A stretch of DNA of 64,000 nt from Puia sp. (GTDB lineage Bacteria > Bacteroidota > Bacteroidia > Chitinophagales > Chitinophagaceae): contig JARLGZ010000177.1 of the NCBI GenBank assembly GCA_031292515.1, positions 307,998 through 371,997 of the forward strand, read 5' to 3'. Below are positions 1 through 8,439 of this stretch, piece after piece. The first letter of the stretch is position 1, and each line of letters starts with the position of its first letter. The notes below the pieces were generated by a model. It searched no databases. It was given only the letters and a program-made list of their open reading frames with translations, and was not told the DNA's origin. Made by a program: the position numbers and the translations under genes.

Positions 1-1
1 C

Positions 2-193
2 GCCTGGATGGGACAGATGGAATCCGGCCCCGGGCATCCGCACTACTATCGCATTCAGGGCCCCACCCTGATTATCGAATACGACAACACCCAGAATAAT
101 GCCAACCATGTTCATACGGTGGTCAGGGACCTGCTCCATGATTACGGAGGAGATCTTTTACTGGAGCATTATAAAACCAGCCATCAAAACTAA
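2..193 (+). CDS. DUF3500 family protein, C-terminal end (partial)
   Basis: This is the last 63 codons of a gene that enters from the left edge; the frame is open from base 2 to a TAA stop. The residues GPTLIIEYDNTQNNANH followed by a short R-D-L-L stretch match the C-terminal signature of DUF3500 proteins as I know them. These are secreted proteins of unknown function, common in Bacteroidota and Planctomycetota and often next to aldo/keto reductases or sugar-degradation genes. The frame has no in-window start, and the internal ATG at position 8 is simply a Met in the conserved domain. No signal peptide can be judged because the N-terminus is outside the window. The next gene is convergent, 14 bp away. 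The family call is good; the function is unknown. Confidence 0.75.
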   Translation, partial: AWMGQMESGPGHPHYYRIQGPTLIIEYDNTQNNANHVHTVVRDLLHDYGGDLLLEHYKTSHQN

Positions 194-207
194 ACGGATG
201 CCGCCGT

Positions 208-2613
208 TTACTCGCTTCGCAAAGCAACGACAGGATTTGCAATAGCCGCTTTAACAGACTGATAGCTTACCGTAAGCAATGTCAGGAGCAGGGCGCCCGT
301 CCCGGCCGCCGCGAAGATCCACCACGACAGACCGGTCCGGTAAGAATATCCCTGCAACCAGCCATGCATAAAATAATACGTGACGGGAGCGGCGATCAGC
401 AGCGATATCGTCACCAGCGTCACGAAATCTTTTGACAGCATCCGCCAGATATGGAATACCGAAGCGCCCAGTACTTTCCGGACGCCGATCTCCTTGACAC
501 GTTGCTCCGCCATAAACGATGCCATTCCGAAAAGACCCAGACAGCTGATAAAAATCGCGAGGGAAGCAAAACAACCAGCCAGTTGGCCCGTGCGTTCTTC
601 TGCTGCGAATTTCCCGGCATACTCCTGATCGGCAAACGAATATTCGAAAGGAACTGCGGGTATAATGGCCTTAAAGACCGATTCGATCTTTGAGAGCGCC
701 CGGCCGGCGCTTACCGACGGATCGATCCTTAAGAGGATTGTACTCATACCGCCTTTCAGGTAGAAGACGGTGGGCGTAACCGGTTCGAAGGGAGAGTTCA
801 TCACCACGTCTTTTATCACACCAATAATTTTATAGTGTTCGGTATGGTCCACGTCTTTTTTCCAATCCAGGGTCGCTCCGACGGGATCTTTCAACCCGAT
901 ATATTTTACGGCCGCTTCGTTGACCACGAACCCCGATGAATCACTGGCCAGCTCTTTCAGGAAATCCCGCCCCGCTTTGAATTGCCAGCCTATCGTTTTG
1001 CCATAGTCGACCGTCACGGGTACCGTCCCGAAACTCGTCTCCATAGCCGGGTCTTTCCCTTCCCACCCGATACCGCCGGTCTCGGAATATAACCCGGTGA
1101 TCGGACTGCCCGATTCCGCGAAACCAGCCACGACGCCCGTATTCTTCAATTCGTTCCGGAGTACGTCTGATTTCTCCCGGAAATCATTTGTCGCCATCGG
1201 TATGGTCAGCAAACCGCCACGGGTATAGCCTACCGGCCGGTCCTTGGCAAATTGTATCTGGCGGTAGACAACGATCGTTGCGATGATCAGGGCGATGGAA
1301 ACCGTGAATTGCAAAACGACGAGCATCTTACGAGGCATAGCTGCCAAACGGCCCAGCCGGAAAGTGCCTTTCAGAACTTTCACAGCCTTGAAGGAAGACA
1401 GATAAAAGGCAGGGTAGCTGCCGGCCAGCAAACCCGTGAAGGAGATGAACGCGATACCGGTAAACCAAAAAAATGGATTGAACAGGGGAATCGACAGCGT
1501 CTTTCCCGCAATCCCATTGAACCAGGGCAGTGCGAGCCTGACAAGGCCGATCGCCAATAAAAACGAACAAACAGATACCAGGAGCGACTCCGTAAAAAAC
1601 TGTCCGATCAGCTGGCTGCGCAACGAGCCGATAGCCTTCCGGATACCGACTTCTTTGGCGCGCTTTTCAGAGCGGGCGGTACTGAGATTCATAAAGTTGA
1701 TACAGGCCAGCAGCAATACGAATCCGCCGATGATCCCATAGAACCATACAAACTTCAATTCCTCGCTGGTGACGGTTACCCGGTTCTCATACTTCGAATA
1801 CAGGTGCCACCGGCTCATCGGCTGGATAAAAAAGGCCGGCTTAAACAGCCCGGCCTTCTCTTTGCTGATATGCGGGATCTTCAAATCCTTTATTTCCCCG
1901 GAGACCCTGTCAAAATCTTTCCCGGGTTGCAGTTGGACATAGATAGCGTAAGCGTTTTCTTTCCAGTCGCCAAGCGATTCCCTGACAAAATCATTGGAGG
2001 AAACATAGAGGTCCCAGGGCGCCACAAAAGCGACCTCTTTAAAAAAAGAATTATCCGGCAGGTCCTCATAGACCCCTGTTACCTTGACAGCGGACTTGTT
2101 GTCGATGTTTGCAACCCGGCCGACGGCATCCTCATCGCCGAACAACTGTTTTGCCAGGGATCGGCTTAGCAGAACGGAATGGGGATTTTGGAGACCGTCC
2201 CTTGTGCCGGCTGCCATTTTGAGGGTGAACATTCCGGGTCCTTCCGGCTGCATATAGACCCCGCGCCGGGTCAATTTTTTATCGGTCCCGGCCTGATCTC
2301 CGGCCGAGATAATATGAGACTCCGTGTTGGAAGACAATACGACATTTTTGAAATCGCCCGCAAAAGAAGAATGCAGCTCTTCTCCAAGAGGAGCCGGGAG
2401 CGAGGAATAGGTTCCGTCTCCGTTATGTACCTTCACCTGCCCGATGCGTGCATAGTTCGAATGGCCCTTATTAAACGACAACTCATCATAGATCCACAGG
2501 CCGATCAATAAGGCGACAGCCATTCCAACAGCAAGGCCGCCGATATTGATAAAGGAAGACCCCTTGTTTCCCATCAGGTTCCGCAAGGCGACTTTGAAAT
2601 GAATTTTTCCCAT
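208..2613 (-). CDS. FtsX/MacB-like ABC transporter permease, 801 aa
   Basis: This is a large inner-membrane permease of the kind that is repeated many times in Bacteroidota genomes. Each half has a membrane-anchored periplasmic MacB-type core domain followed by an FtsX domain. The first helix is at about residues 20-42, with a periplasmic region to about 285, then helices from about 288 (FVWFYGIIGGFVLLLACINF). The RSEKRAKEVGIRKAIG signature follows and is echoed in the second half as EQRVKEIGVRKVLG. Such permeases work with a separate ATPase as mechanotransmitters, for lipoprotein or peptide export or signalling rather than solute import. No ATPase or membrane-fusion partner lies beside it, so it appears to be an orphan. 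The ATG at 2613 gives the usual N-terminus, in which a short cytosolic stretch precedes helix 1. The substrate is unknown. Confidence 0.88.
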   Translation of the reverse strand: MGKIHFKVALRNLMGNKGSSFINIGGLAVGMAVALLIGLWIYDELSFNKGHSNYARIGQVKVHNGDGTYSSLPAPLGEELHSSFAGDFKNVVLSSNTESHIISAGDQAGTDKKLTRRGVYMQPEGPGMFTLKMAAGTRDGLQNPHSVLLSRSLAKQLFGDEDAVGRVANIDNKSAVKVTGVYEDLPDNSFFKEVAFVAPWDLYVSSNDFVRESLGDWKENAYAIYVQLQPGKDFDRVSGEIKDLKIPHISKEKAGLFKPAFFIQPMSRWHLYSKYENRVTVTSEELKFVWFYGIIGGFVLLLACINFMNLSTARSEKRAKEVGIRKAIGSLRSQLIGQFFTESLLVSVCSFLLAIGLVRLALPWFNGIAGKTLSIPLFNPFFWFTGIAFISFTGLLAGSYPAFYLSSFKAVKVLKGTFRLGRLAAMPRKMLVVLQFTVSIALIIATIVVYRQIQFAKDRPVGYTRGGLLTIPMATNDFREKSDVLRNELKNTGVVAGFAESGSPITGLYSETGGIGWEGKDPAMETSFGTVPVTVDYGKTIGWQFKAGRDFLKELASDSSGFVVNEAAVKYIGLKDPVGATLDWKKDVDHTEHYKIIGVIKDVVMNSPFEPVTPTVFYLKGGMSTILLRIDPSVSAGRALSKIESVFKAIIPAVPFEYSFADQEYAGKFAAEERTGQLAGCFASLAIFISCLGLFGMASFMAEQRVKEIGVRKVLGASVFHIWRMLSKDFVTLVTISLLIAAPVTYYFMHGWLQGYSYRTGLSWWIFAAAGTGALLLTLLTVSYQSVKAAIANPVVALRSE

Positions 2614-2725
2614 GATAGTGTTTGTTTCCGGTAACGATCCAAGAAAATGCCAAATTTCTAATCAATTACCGATCAAATACTTACCACTGCTCATTTATTT
2701 AAACTGTCCGATATTGATACGCCGT

Positions 2726-2755
2726 GTGTTCCGTTTTAGGATTATCACGGAACAC
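2726..2755. repeat. Inverted repeat in the permease upstream region
   Basis: GTGTTCCGT (2726-2734) and its exact complement ACGGAACAC (2747-2755) are separated by 12 bases. The repeat lies between the permease start (2613) and the end of the aldo/keto reductase (2841). It could be a regulator site for the permease or a weak hairpin after the reductase, since no clear T-run follows. The rest of the 227-bp gap shows nothing else that I recognise. Confidence 0.35.
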
Positions 2756-2840
2756 GGGGCGATATTTTGCTCTTCAGGGCCCCGGAGACTTTTCATTTGT
2801 CTTCTTTAAATGGTATTGCTTTTAGAGCAATGGTCCCGGT

Positions 2841-3836
2841 TTAATTCAACAGCTCCAATTGTTTCAATTCACCGGCGATAAATGCGATCTCTTCCTTCGA
2901 GAGCCGCATGTTGGCGGCCTTCGCATTTTGAATCGCTTGTTCTTTATCGCGGGCGCCTACCAGGGCAATCGTGATACCAGGCCTTGCGAGGGTCCATCGG
3001 ATGACAAGTTGGGAAAGAAGCGCATCCTTCGACCTTGCCAGTGGCCTGAGTTTATCCAGGAAGTCCCCTATGCGCCGGATGTTCTCCGGCTTGAAATGTC
3101 TGGTGCCGGGGCGATGGTCCCCCGGAGCGAAGAAATGGTCAGGCCGGATCTTCCCTGTCAGCAATCCTCTTTGCAAAGGGCTGTAAGCGATAATGGCCTT
3201 ATTGTTCCTGACACAATAAGGCACCAGATCTTCTTCGATCGTCCTCTCCACCATGCTATAGGGGACCTGGTTGGATGCCAGCGACAGGGTCTTTTCAGCC
3301 TCGGCCATCAGGGCCGAAGAATAATTACTTACGCCGGCCGCACGGATCTTGCCCTGTTTGAGCAACTGCGCCAATGCTTCCATCGTTTCTGCAACGGGAG
3401 TAGTGGCATCGGGCCAGTGAATCTGGTAGAGATCGATATAGTCCGTACGCAGACGGCGGAGACTGTCTTCACATTCCCTGATGACGCTCTCCTTCCCGGC
3501 ATACTTGTATACATCGATCGGCTTTCCGGAATTGTCGACGCTTTTAAAAGCAAGGGCCCCTTTTGTTCCTTCCCAACGCATTCCGAATTTGGTCAATAAC
3601 TGAACTTTGTCACGGGAGACGTTCTGAATAGCCTCTCCGACGATCTCCTCACTTAACCCTTGTCCGTAAATGGGAGCAGTATCGATGGAAGTCACGCCCT
3701 GATCGTAAGATGCCTGTATGGCATCGATAGCGTCCCTTCGTTCAGATCCTCCCCACATCCATCCTCCGATAGCCCATGCTCCGAAAGTAATCGCTGATAT
3801 TTTGAGATCTGTATCTCCTAATTGTCTGTATTCCAT
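2841..3836 (-). CDS. Aldo/keto reductase, 331 aa
   Basis: This is a cytosolic NAD(P)H-dependent oxidoreductase of the aldo/keto reductase superfamily, with the bacterial general aldo/keto reductase layout (GDTDLKISAITFGAWAIGG at the N-terminus). The catalytic tetrad is visible: Asp52 and Tyr57 in the IDTAPIYGQG stretch, a Lys in LLTKFG, and His in QIHWPD. The C-terminal NADP-binding region is present (ALVGARDKEQ). The length is normal. It is transcribed away from the HxlR regulator at 4266, with a small doubtful ORF between them. HxlR regulators often control neighbouring oxidoreductases that deal with electrophiles such as quinones and aldehydes, so detoxification of reactive carbonyls is a reasonable inference. 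The exact substrate cannot be read from the sequence. A paralog lies at 61514-62563. Confidence 0.9.
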   Translation of the reverse strand: MEYRQLGDTDLKISAITFGAWAIGGWMWGGSERRDAIDAIQASYDQGVTSIDTAPIYGQGLSEEIVGEAIQNVSRDKVQLLTKFGMRWEGTKGALAFKSVDNSGKPIDVYKYAGKESVIRECEDSLRRLRTDYIDLYQIHWPDATTPVAETMEALAQLLKQGKIRAAGVSNYSSALMAEAEKTLSLASNQVPYSMVERTIEEDLVPYCVRNNKAIIAYSPLQRGLLTGKIRPDHFFAPGDHRPGTRHFKPENIRRIGDFLDKLRPLARSKDALLSQLVIRWTLARPGITIALVGARDKEQAIQNAKAANMRLSKEEIAFIAGELKQLELLN

Positions 3837-3859
3837 GATTCGTATTTTAGTCTGTTAAT

Positions 3860-4108
3860 TTAGTATTTCTTCAATCTCTGCCCGATAATGCTTATCTGCG
3901 TCGATGATTGGTACGCTCTTAATACCGGCCACAAACGGCACCTTGCAACCTGCTGGCAATTTGCAGGATATTCCCCATGGATGGGAGCCGCATGCTCTAT
4001 CGAGGTATTCCCGGGGGCAGAGGGCTGCCCCCAGGGGGCAGGAAAAGCGAAACCGCTACCGGCCATCACGATGATAAGCAGGACTGCATAAATGTTGATT
4101 CTTTTCAT
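3860..4108 (-). CDS. Possible small secreted protein (82 aa) or gene remnant
   Basis: This ORF is of doubtful coding status. The ATG at 4108 gives MKRINIYAVLLIIVMAGSGFAFP, a convincing signal peptide or membrane segment, followed by a Pro/Gly-rich stretch and a tail with no recognisable domain. The frame can be extended upstream to 4150, but those residues do not resemble a leader. It sits 23 bp upstream of the aldo/keto reductase on the same strand and 157 bp from the divergent HxlR gene, so it could be the first gene of the HxlR-controlled unit. The unusual tail could also mean that an original reading frame was lost by frameshift. No function is assigned. Confidence 0.3.
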   Translation of the reverse strand: MKRINIYAVLLIIVMAGSGFAFPAPWGQPSAPGNTSIEHAAPIHGEYPANCQQVARCRLWPVLRAYQSSTQISIIGQRLKKY

Positions 4109-4220
4109 AAAAAAATAATTTATTTTAGGCTTCCCGTTTCCCCAAGCCACTGATACCGGGGTCAGATTTCACAAGCAAAGCAAAACATTCTGATTGGCAC
4201 AGCCAACAACTCAGCATTTT

Positions 4221-4251
4221 GAAAGTCACTCATTAAATTGAAATTCACTCA
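4221..4251. promoter_or_regulatory. Candidate HxlR operator (direct repeat)
   Basis: Two near-identical 12-mers, GAAAGTCACTCA (4221-4232) and GAAATTCACTCA (4240-4251), differ at one base and are spaced 19 bp start to start. They end 14 bp before the HxlR start codon at 4266 and lie in the divergent promoter region shared with the aldo/keto reductase unit. The position suits autoregulation. Assignment to this regulator is inference. Confidence 0.4.
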
Positions 4252-4265
4252 CAAAAAAACAAGCT

Positions 4266-4661
4266 ATGGCAGAAAGAAAAATCAACTCCACCAATTATCT
4301 TAACCAGGCCTATCTCGAGGAGAAATGCCCGCTCAACGAGTTGCTATTCCTGCTCAGCAAACGGTGGATCACCGATATCTTATTTTGCATCGAAGAAGGC
4401 AATGGCCGTTTTTCCGGCATCAGGGAGGAATTGGAACATATCAGCGACCAGGTTCTCGCGGACCGGTTAAAATTGCTGGAGGGATCAGGGTTTGTAAACA
4501 GGGAACTCTTCTTTGAAGTGCCGCCCAGAGTCCAATATTCGCTGACCGAAAGAGGCAGGGAGCTCTGTATGCAATTGGAGATGCTTTGTCACTTTGCAGA
4601 GGGACGGAATGCGGAAATGGAGAGTACAGGAACAGAGAAAAACCTCGCGGAAGTTAAATAA
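4266..4661 (+). CDS. HxlR-family winged-helix transcriptional regulator, 131 aa
   Basis: This is a cytosolic DNA-binding regulator of the HxlR/DUF24 family, which binds DNA as a dimer with one winged helix per subunit. The typical opening is present, with a Cys right before P-L in EEKCPLNELLFLLSKRW at about residue 20. In family members such as HypR, YodB and QorR, a Cys at this point senses disulfide stress, quinones or aldehydes, so redox sensing is plausible here. The recognition region (ISDQVLADRLKLLEGSGF) and the wing (RVQYSLTERGREL) follow. The length is normal. Divergent orientation from the aldo/keto reductase suggests that the reductase is its target. It ends 13 bp before the convergent COG0523 gene. 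Confidence 0.88.
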   Translation: MAERKINSTNYLNQAYLEEKCPLNELLFLLSKRWITDILFCIEEGNGRFSGIREELEHISDQVLADRLKLLEGSGFVNRELFFEVPPRVQYSLTERGRELCMQLEMLCHFAEGRNAEMESTGTEKNLAEVK

Positions 4662-4701
4662 AGACCGGCCTTTCTCAATTGCCGATCCGGTGCGCCGGTC
4701 T
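4662..4701. terminator. Possible hairpin between convergent genes
   Basis: AGACCGGC at 4662-4669 and its exact complement GCCGGTCT at 4694-4701 flank a 24-base loop at the junction of the convergent HxlR and COG0523 genes. No long T-run follows, and the right arm lies inside the COG0523 coding end, so this is a weak terminator candidate only. Confidence 0.25.
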
Positions 4702-5739
4702 GGGATACCCGGGTTGAAAAGCCGACAGGCTATCTGCATGGACCCTGCCCTTAAATGCCGCCTGTATTGCCATCCTGGCTTCTTCTGCCAGCCGCATCAA
4801 GACCTCAGGGGCAACCTGCACCCTCGCATTGATCAGGAGAGTGGCTGACCGGGCGGGTTGAATGACGGGATCAGACCGCATCTGATCACCGGCGGTATAA
4901 CTGATCTTTAACCGGTTATTTAGCATAAATTTCAAATGGCCTATAGGATGACCGGCATCCACCACTTTTTCGAACAGGGTGTGGGCGATCGCAAGGGCCG
5001 CTTCTTCGGCCCGCCCGTCAGGACTCTCTATCCTCAATTCCTCATCCAGCCAGCCAAGCGCGGCTTCCCCCTCGCCATACAGATCATAATCGATGTCGAG
5101 GGAAGACAGCCCCCCGGGGACCCGGTATTCGTTCAGCGCATTCAACCATCTTCTGACATCGTCCTCTTGAAAATTATCCTGGTAAAGGATGGTCTTATGT
5201 CCATACCGCTCCTGCAGAGTCAACTTCAGTTTTTCCAGCTCCGAAGGTCTCATGAGGTCGATCTTATTGACGACAATGATACCCGCTTCTTCCAGCTGCT
5301 TGAAATAAATATAGTTTACGCTCGCTTCAAAAAGCCTTTTATTTTCTTCAAGCAGCATTTTCAACAGACGGACATCCGCCAGCACAGAAAGGGTCACCTC
5401 TGTATCCGGGCGAAACCGCCGCAAGGGCTTTACAACGGTCGCCACCATATCGGTGCAGGATCCTACGGCTTCTGCAAAGATGCAGGCCGGATCATACGTT
5501 TGAATCAGCGATTCGATCCTTTCTTCCAGGTCCCGGTAATTGCAGCAGAAACAACCATTCCCGACCTGTAGTCCGGGAATGCCGAGGCTCTTGAAATAAT
5601 CCCCGTCAACCAAACGAATGCCCTGGTCGTTGGTGATGACGCCCACGGGTATATTTTCCGCTAAAAGAAGACCGCAGGCCTGCCGTATTGCGGTCGTTTT
5701 GCCGCTTCCGAGAAATCCACTGAGCAGGTGTATCTTCAT
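4675..5739 (-). CDS. COG0523 (CobW/ZNG1-type) GTP-binding protein, 354 aa
   Basis: This is a G3E-family GTPase, the group that supplies metals to proteins under zinc limitation or matures nitrile hydratase and cobalamin enzymes. Walker A is GFLGSGKTT at residues 8-16. The metal-binding CxCC motif is at residues 63-66 (GNGCFCCNYRDLE). The Mg-binding glutamate region is present (CIFAEAVGSC), and the guanine-specificity motif NKID lies around residue 160. The C-terminal third differs from classical CobW_C and lacks an obvious His-rich stretch. No cobalamin, urease or hydrogenase gene is nearby, so the client and even the metal are unknown. Zinc is the most common ligand of the family. The start at 5739 places Walker A exactly where the family has it. 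Confidence 0.85.
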   Translation of the reverse strand: MKIHLLSGFLGSGKTTAIRQACGLLLAENIPVGVITNDQGIRLVDGDYFKSLGIPGLQVGNGCFCCNYRDLEERIESLIQTYDPACIFAEAVGSCTDMVATVVKPLRRFRPDTEVTLSVLADVRLLKMLLEENKRLFEASVNYIYFKQLEEAGIIVVNKIDLMRPSELEKLKLTLQERYGHKTILYQDNFQEDDVRRWLNALNEYRVPGGLSSLDIDYDLYGEGEAALGWLDEELRIESPDGRAEEAALAIAHTLFEKVVDAGHPIGHLKFMLNNRLKISYTAGDQMRSDPVIQPARSATLLINARVQVAPEVLMRLAEEARMAIQAAFKGRVHADSLSAFQPGYPRPAHRIGN

Positions 5740-5775
5740 AACCCTAAAAATAACGAAAATAAATACATCGGCGGT

Positions 5776-8436
5776 CTAGTAGCCAAACCTGACCCCCATC
5801 AGGTAACGGGCTCCGTCCTGCATCCGTTGTACAACGATCCGGTTTCTTCCTGACTGGCCGGGGAGAAACCCGTTCCCCGGATCAGGATTAGGTTGCCGGA
5901 TTTCTGAAACATAGGCTGCATTGAGCGCGTTGGCTGCTTTTGCGATAAGGCTTATATGCCTTCCCAGCCGCTTTTCCACCGATAAGTCCAGGAACGCATA
6001 ACCGCGTTGCCATTGATCCAGACCATACCAGCCGGATACCCCATTGATCCGGCTGCCCGTATATACAAGGGAGACCTGGGCCGTTCCCCGCAGCGGGTCT
6101 TTGTACCAGATACTCAGACTTCCCAGGTTTCCGGATTGACCTTCCAGGGGTCGCGTCTCGTCACGGCTGACGGTGATCTCATCGCTGCTGATATTTTGGG
6201 GATCCGCCCGGGTCTGGAATTTGGCGACCTGGGTGATACGGGAAATGGTGAACGTATAAGTGCCCGTCAACCCCCATTTACCCCAGCCTTTTGTGTAGAG
6301 CAGCTCCAGACCGTAATTGCGGGCGCTGCCGTAATTTTTCAGTTGTTCGGTCAGTTGCCCCGCCGGTGTATAAGACAGCCCGTTCGAAGGTATCGGATAC
6401 AGTGTGTCTCCTGCATTGAGTAGTGTTTTCTCAAAGGGGTCTATCAGGTGTTTGTAGAAGACCCCGATCTGCCAGGTGCCGGCAGTCCGGGAATAATACT
6501 CATATCGGAAATCCAGGTTGTCTGCACGGGTGCGGATGAGAAAGGGATTACCATCGACATTGTAGTCCTCTTCTGCCACCGAAAAAAAAGTGATATCGGC
6601 CAGGGCGGGTCGGGAGAGCCCCTTGAAATAAGAAAAGCGGAGCTGGCTCTTTTCATCCAGCGTATAGCGTCCCTGCAGACTGGGCAGCCAATCACCATAG
6701 CTGATCCGGATATGCTGTCCATAACTCAGGGCAGGGTTCACGGAGGAGACCGCGTCCTGGAGGGTCTGCTCCCGCCTGATCCCGCCTACCCAATCCATCC
6801 TGCCCCTGCTGTAACGGACAGCCAGGAACCAGGCGCCGATTTGCTCATAGGCGTTGTAAGTGTTGGGGTTGGTACCTGAACCCAGCGGGTTCTGGGGCCC
6901 ATTGTCATTCAGCCATTGAGCATGGTAAATATCGATAAAAGGCTGTCCCATTCCGTTGCCCGTAAGGGCGGGTGTAAAAGTATAGCTGGTATAAAAATTG
7001 TCCCTGGTTTTATGACGGAGATCAAAACCGCCATCGAACAGAAGGTGCCGATGGAAAACAGCCGGAACAAAACTGACGCCGGCCTTGCCCTCCTCCTGCT
7101 TTTCGGAATTGGCCAGCCACTGTCTCTGCAGCGGACCGAGTAGGAGTGGCGTCTGGGTGACCGAGCCGCCTCCGGCCTGTATCCTGCCGGTTTCTCCGTC
7201 CAGTTCGGACCAATCGGGATAACGACCGGAAGCATAGGAAAAAGCAGCAGCCCAGTTCAGCGTCCATTCGACGCTCAGTTGATGAGTCCCCATAAGGGTG
7301 GAATTATAAATCCGCTGGATATGCAGCCGGGACCGCTGAAGGATGTCTATCCTTCCGGTGCCCGGCCCTGTGCGACCCTCATCCAGGCTTGTATCCGTAG
7401 ACATACGGGTTTCTGCATCCAGCCGGTAGGTATAGAAACTGAAAAGGGTCAGTTTGTTCCGCGCATTCATCCGGTAGTCCCATTGGTTATACAGGCTTTT
7501 CCGGAATGTCGTGGTGGAATATCGGCGGGTATAGAAATCAGTTAGCCCCGGCTTATTGTCCAGTCCGGGTTCGGCGCCCGCCGCAACATAAAATCCATCC
7601 GAGCCATGGTGAAAGGCCTGGTAGTCGGCAGCCAGGACCAGGCCTAGTCTTCCCGCTGCCAGCCTGCGGCTAAACATGATTTTTCCAAGCAAGTCGGGCA
7701 AAGCTTGAACCTGGCGAAAAGAAAGGTTGTTTTTACTGAAATCGTCGCCTGTCGCATAATAATCCGGGCCAAACCTCTCGGCGGGCGATTTGGTCTGGAC
7801 ATCTGTTCGATTAAAGGTGGCAAAGCGCCGGTCAAAGAATAGCTGGCTGTAGCCCGTAGCAAATTGGCCCGTAAGCGCAGGGACCGGGCCGGCTTCTTTC
7901 ATCACGACGTTGACCAGCCCACCGATCCCGCTTCCGTCCATATCGGGTGTCAGGGATTTATACACTTCTACGCGTCGGGCCATGACGGCAGGGAACAGGT
8001 CCAGTGGAATGTCCCGGTTACGGTCGTCAGGACTGGGTATCAGCATCCCGTTTATGAGGATGGAAACGTATTTAGGGCTCATCCCCCGGATGATCGCCTT
8101 GCTGTCCTCGCCCGAATTGCCCCTGATGACGGAGACCCCCCCTATACGCTGAGCAGCATCTGCAACGGTCAGATCGGCAGCTCTCTCCATGGTTTCGGAA
8201 CCGGTCACACTTAGGAGCTGAGCGGAATTTTTCTCCAGCAGCTGTGCCTTTTGGTCGGATCCGCCCCCCGGATCGCTAAATAGTGAAATCGAAGGAAGGG
8301 TAACGACCCGGGGTGCAGAAGTATCCATCATATGAAGCACACCCGGCTCGCGCAGGGTATCGGCGACATCAGCTCCCCTGACTTGCACGAAGGCAATCAG
8401 GATACCTATGATGATGGTTACTATCCTTGCCCGCAT
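5776..8436 (-). CDS. TonB-dependent receptor (locus A), 886 aa
   Basis: This is an outer-membrane beta-barrel for energised uptake. A signal peptide (about residues 1-21) is followed by a linker, a plug domain from about 80 to 185 and a barrel to the terminal aromatic residue (MGVRFGY). In the plug, the stretches IRGMSPKYVSILINGMLI, SPDD and GSGIGGLVNVVMK correspond closely to the receptor at 34267, so the two are paralogs. Unlike that one, this copy has no carboxypeptidase-like N-terminal domain. It is the third gene of a unit: phosphoesterase (9905-12352), beta-helix lipoprotein (8440-9852), receptor. The lipoprotein stop and the receptor ATG are only 3 bases apart, so they are surely co-transcribed and probably translationally coupled. 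I infer uptake of a phosphorylated compound or of something released by the phosphoesterase. Confidence 0.92.
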   Translation of the reverse strand: MRARIVTIIIGILIAFVQVRGADVADTLREPGVLHMMDTSAPRVVTLPSISLFSDPGGGSDQKAQLLEKNSAQLLSVTGSETMERAADLTVADAAQRIGGVSVIRGNSGEDSKAIIRGMSPKYVSILINGMLIPSPDDRNRDIPLDLFPAVMARRVEVYKSLTPDMDGSGIGGLVNVVMKEAGPVPALTGQFATGYSQLFFDRRFATFNRTDVQTKSPAERFGPDYYATGDDFSKNNLSFRQVQALPDLLGKIMFSRRLAAGRLGLVLAADYQAFHHGSDGFYVAAGAEPGLDNKPGLTDFYTRRYSTTTFRKSLYNQWDYRMNARNKLTLFSFYTYRLDAETRMSTDTSLDEGRTGPGTGRIDILQRSRLHIQRIYNSTLMGTHQLSVEWTLNWAAAFSYASGRYPDWSELDGETGRIQAGGGSVTQTPLLLGPLQRQWLANSEKQEEGKAGVSFVPAVFHRHLLFDGGFDLRHKTRDNFYTSYTFTPALTGNGMGQPFIDIYHAQWLNDNGPQNPLGSGTNPNTYNAYEQIGAWFLAVRYSRGRMDWVGGIRREQTLQDAVSSVNPALSYGQHIRISYGDWLPSLQGRYTLDEKSQLRFSYFKGLSRPALADITFFSVAEEDYNVDGNPFLIRTRADNLDFRYEYYSRTAGTWQIGVFYKHLIDPFEKTLLNAGDTLYPIPSNGLSYTPAGQLTEQLKNYGSARNYGLELLYTKGWGKWGLTGTYTFTISRITQVAKFQTRADPQNISSDEITVSRDETRPLEGQSGNLGSLSIWYKDPLRGTAQVSLVYTGSRINGVSGWYGLDQWQRGYAFLDLSVEKRLGRHISLIAKAANALNAAYVSEIRQPNPDPGNGFLPGQSGRNRIVVQRMQDGARYLMGVRFGY

Positions 8437-8439
8437 ACT

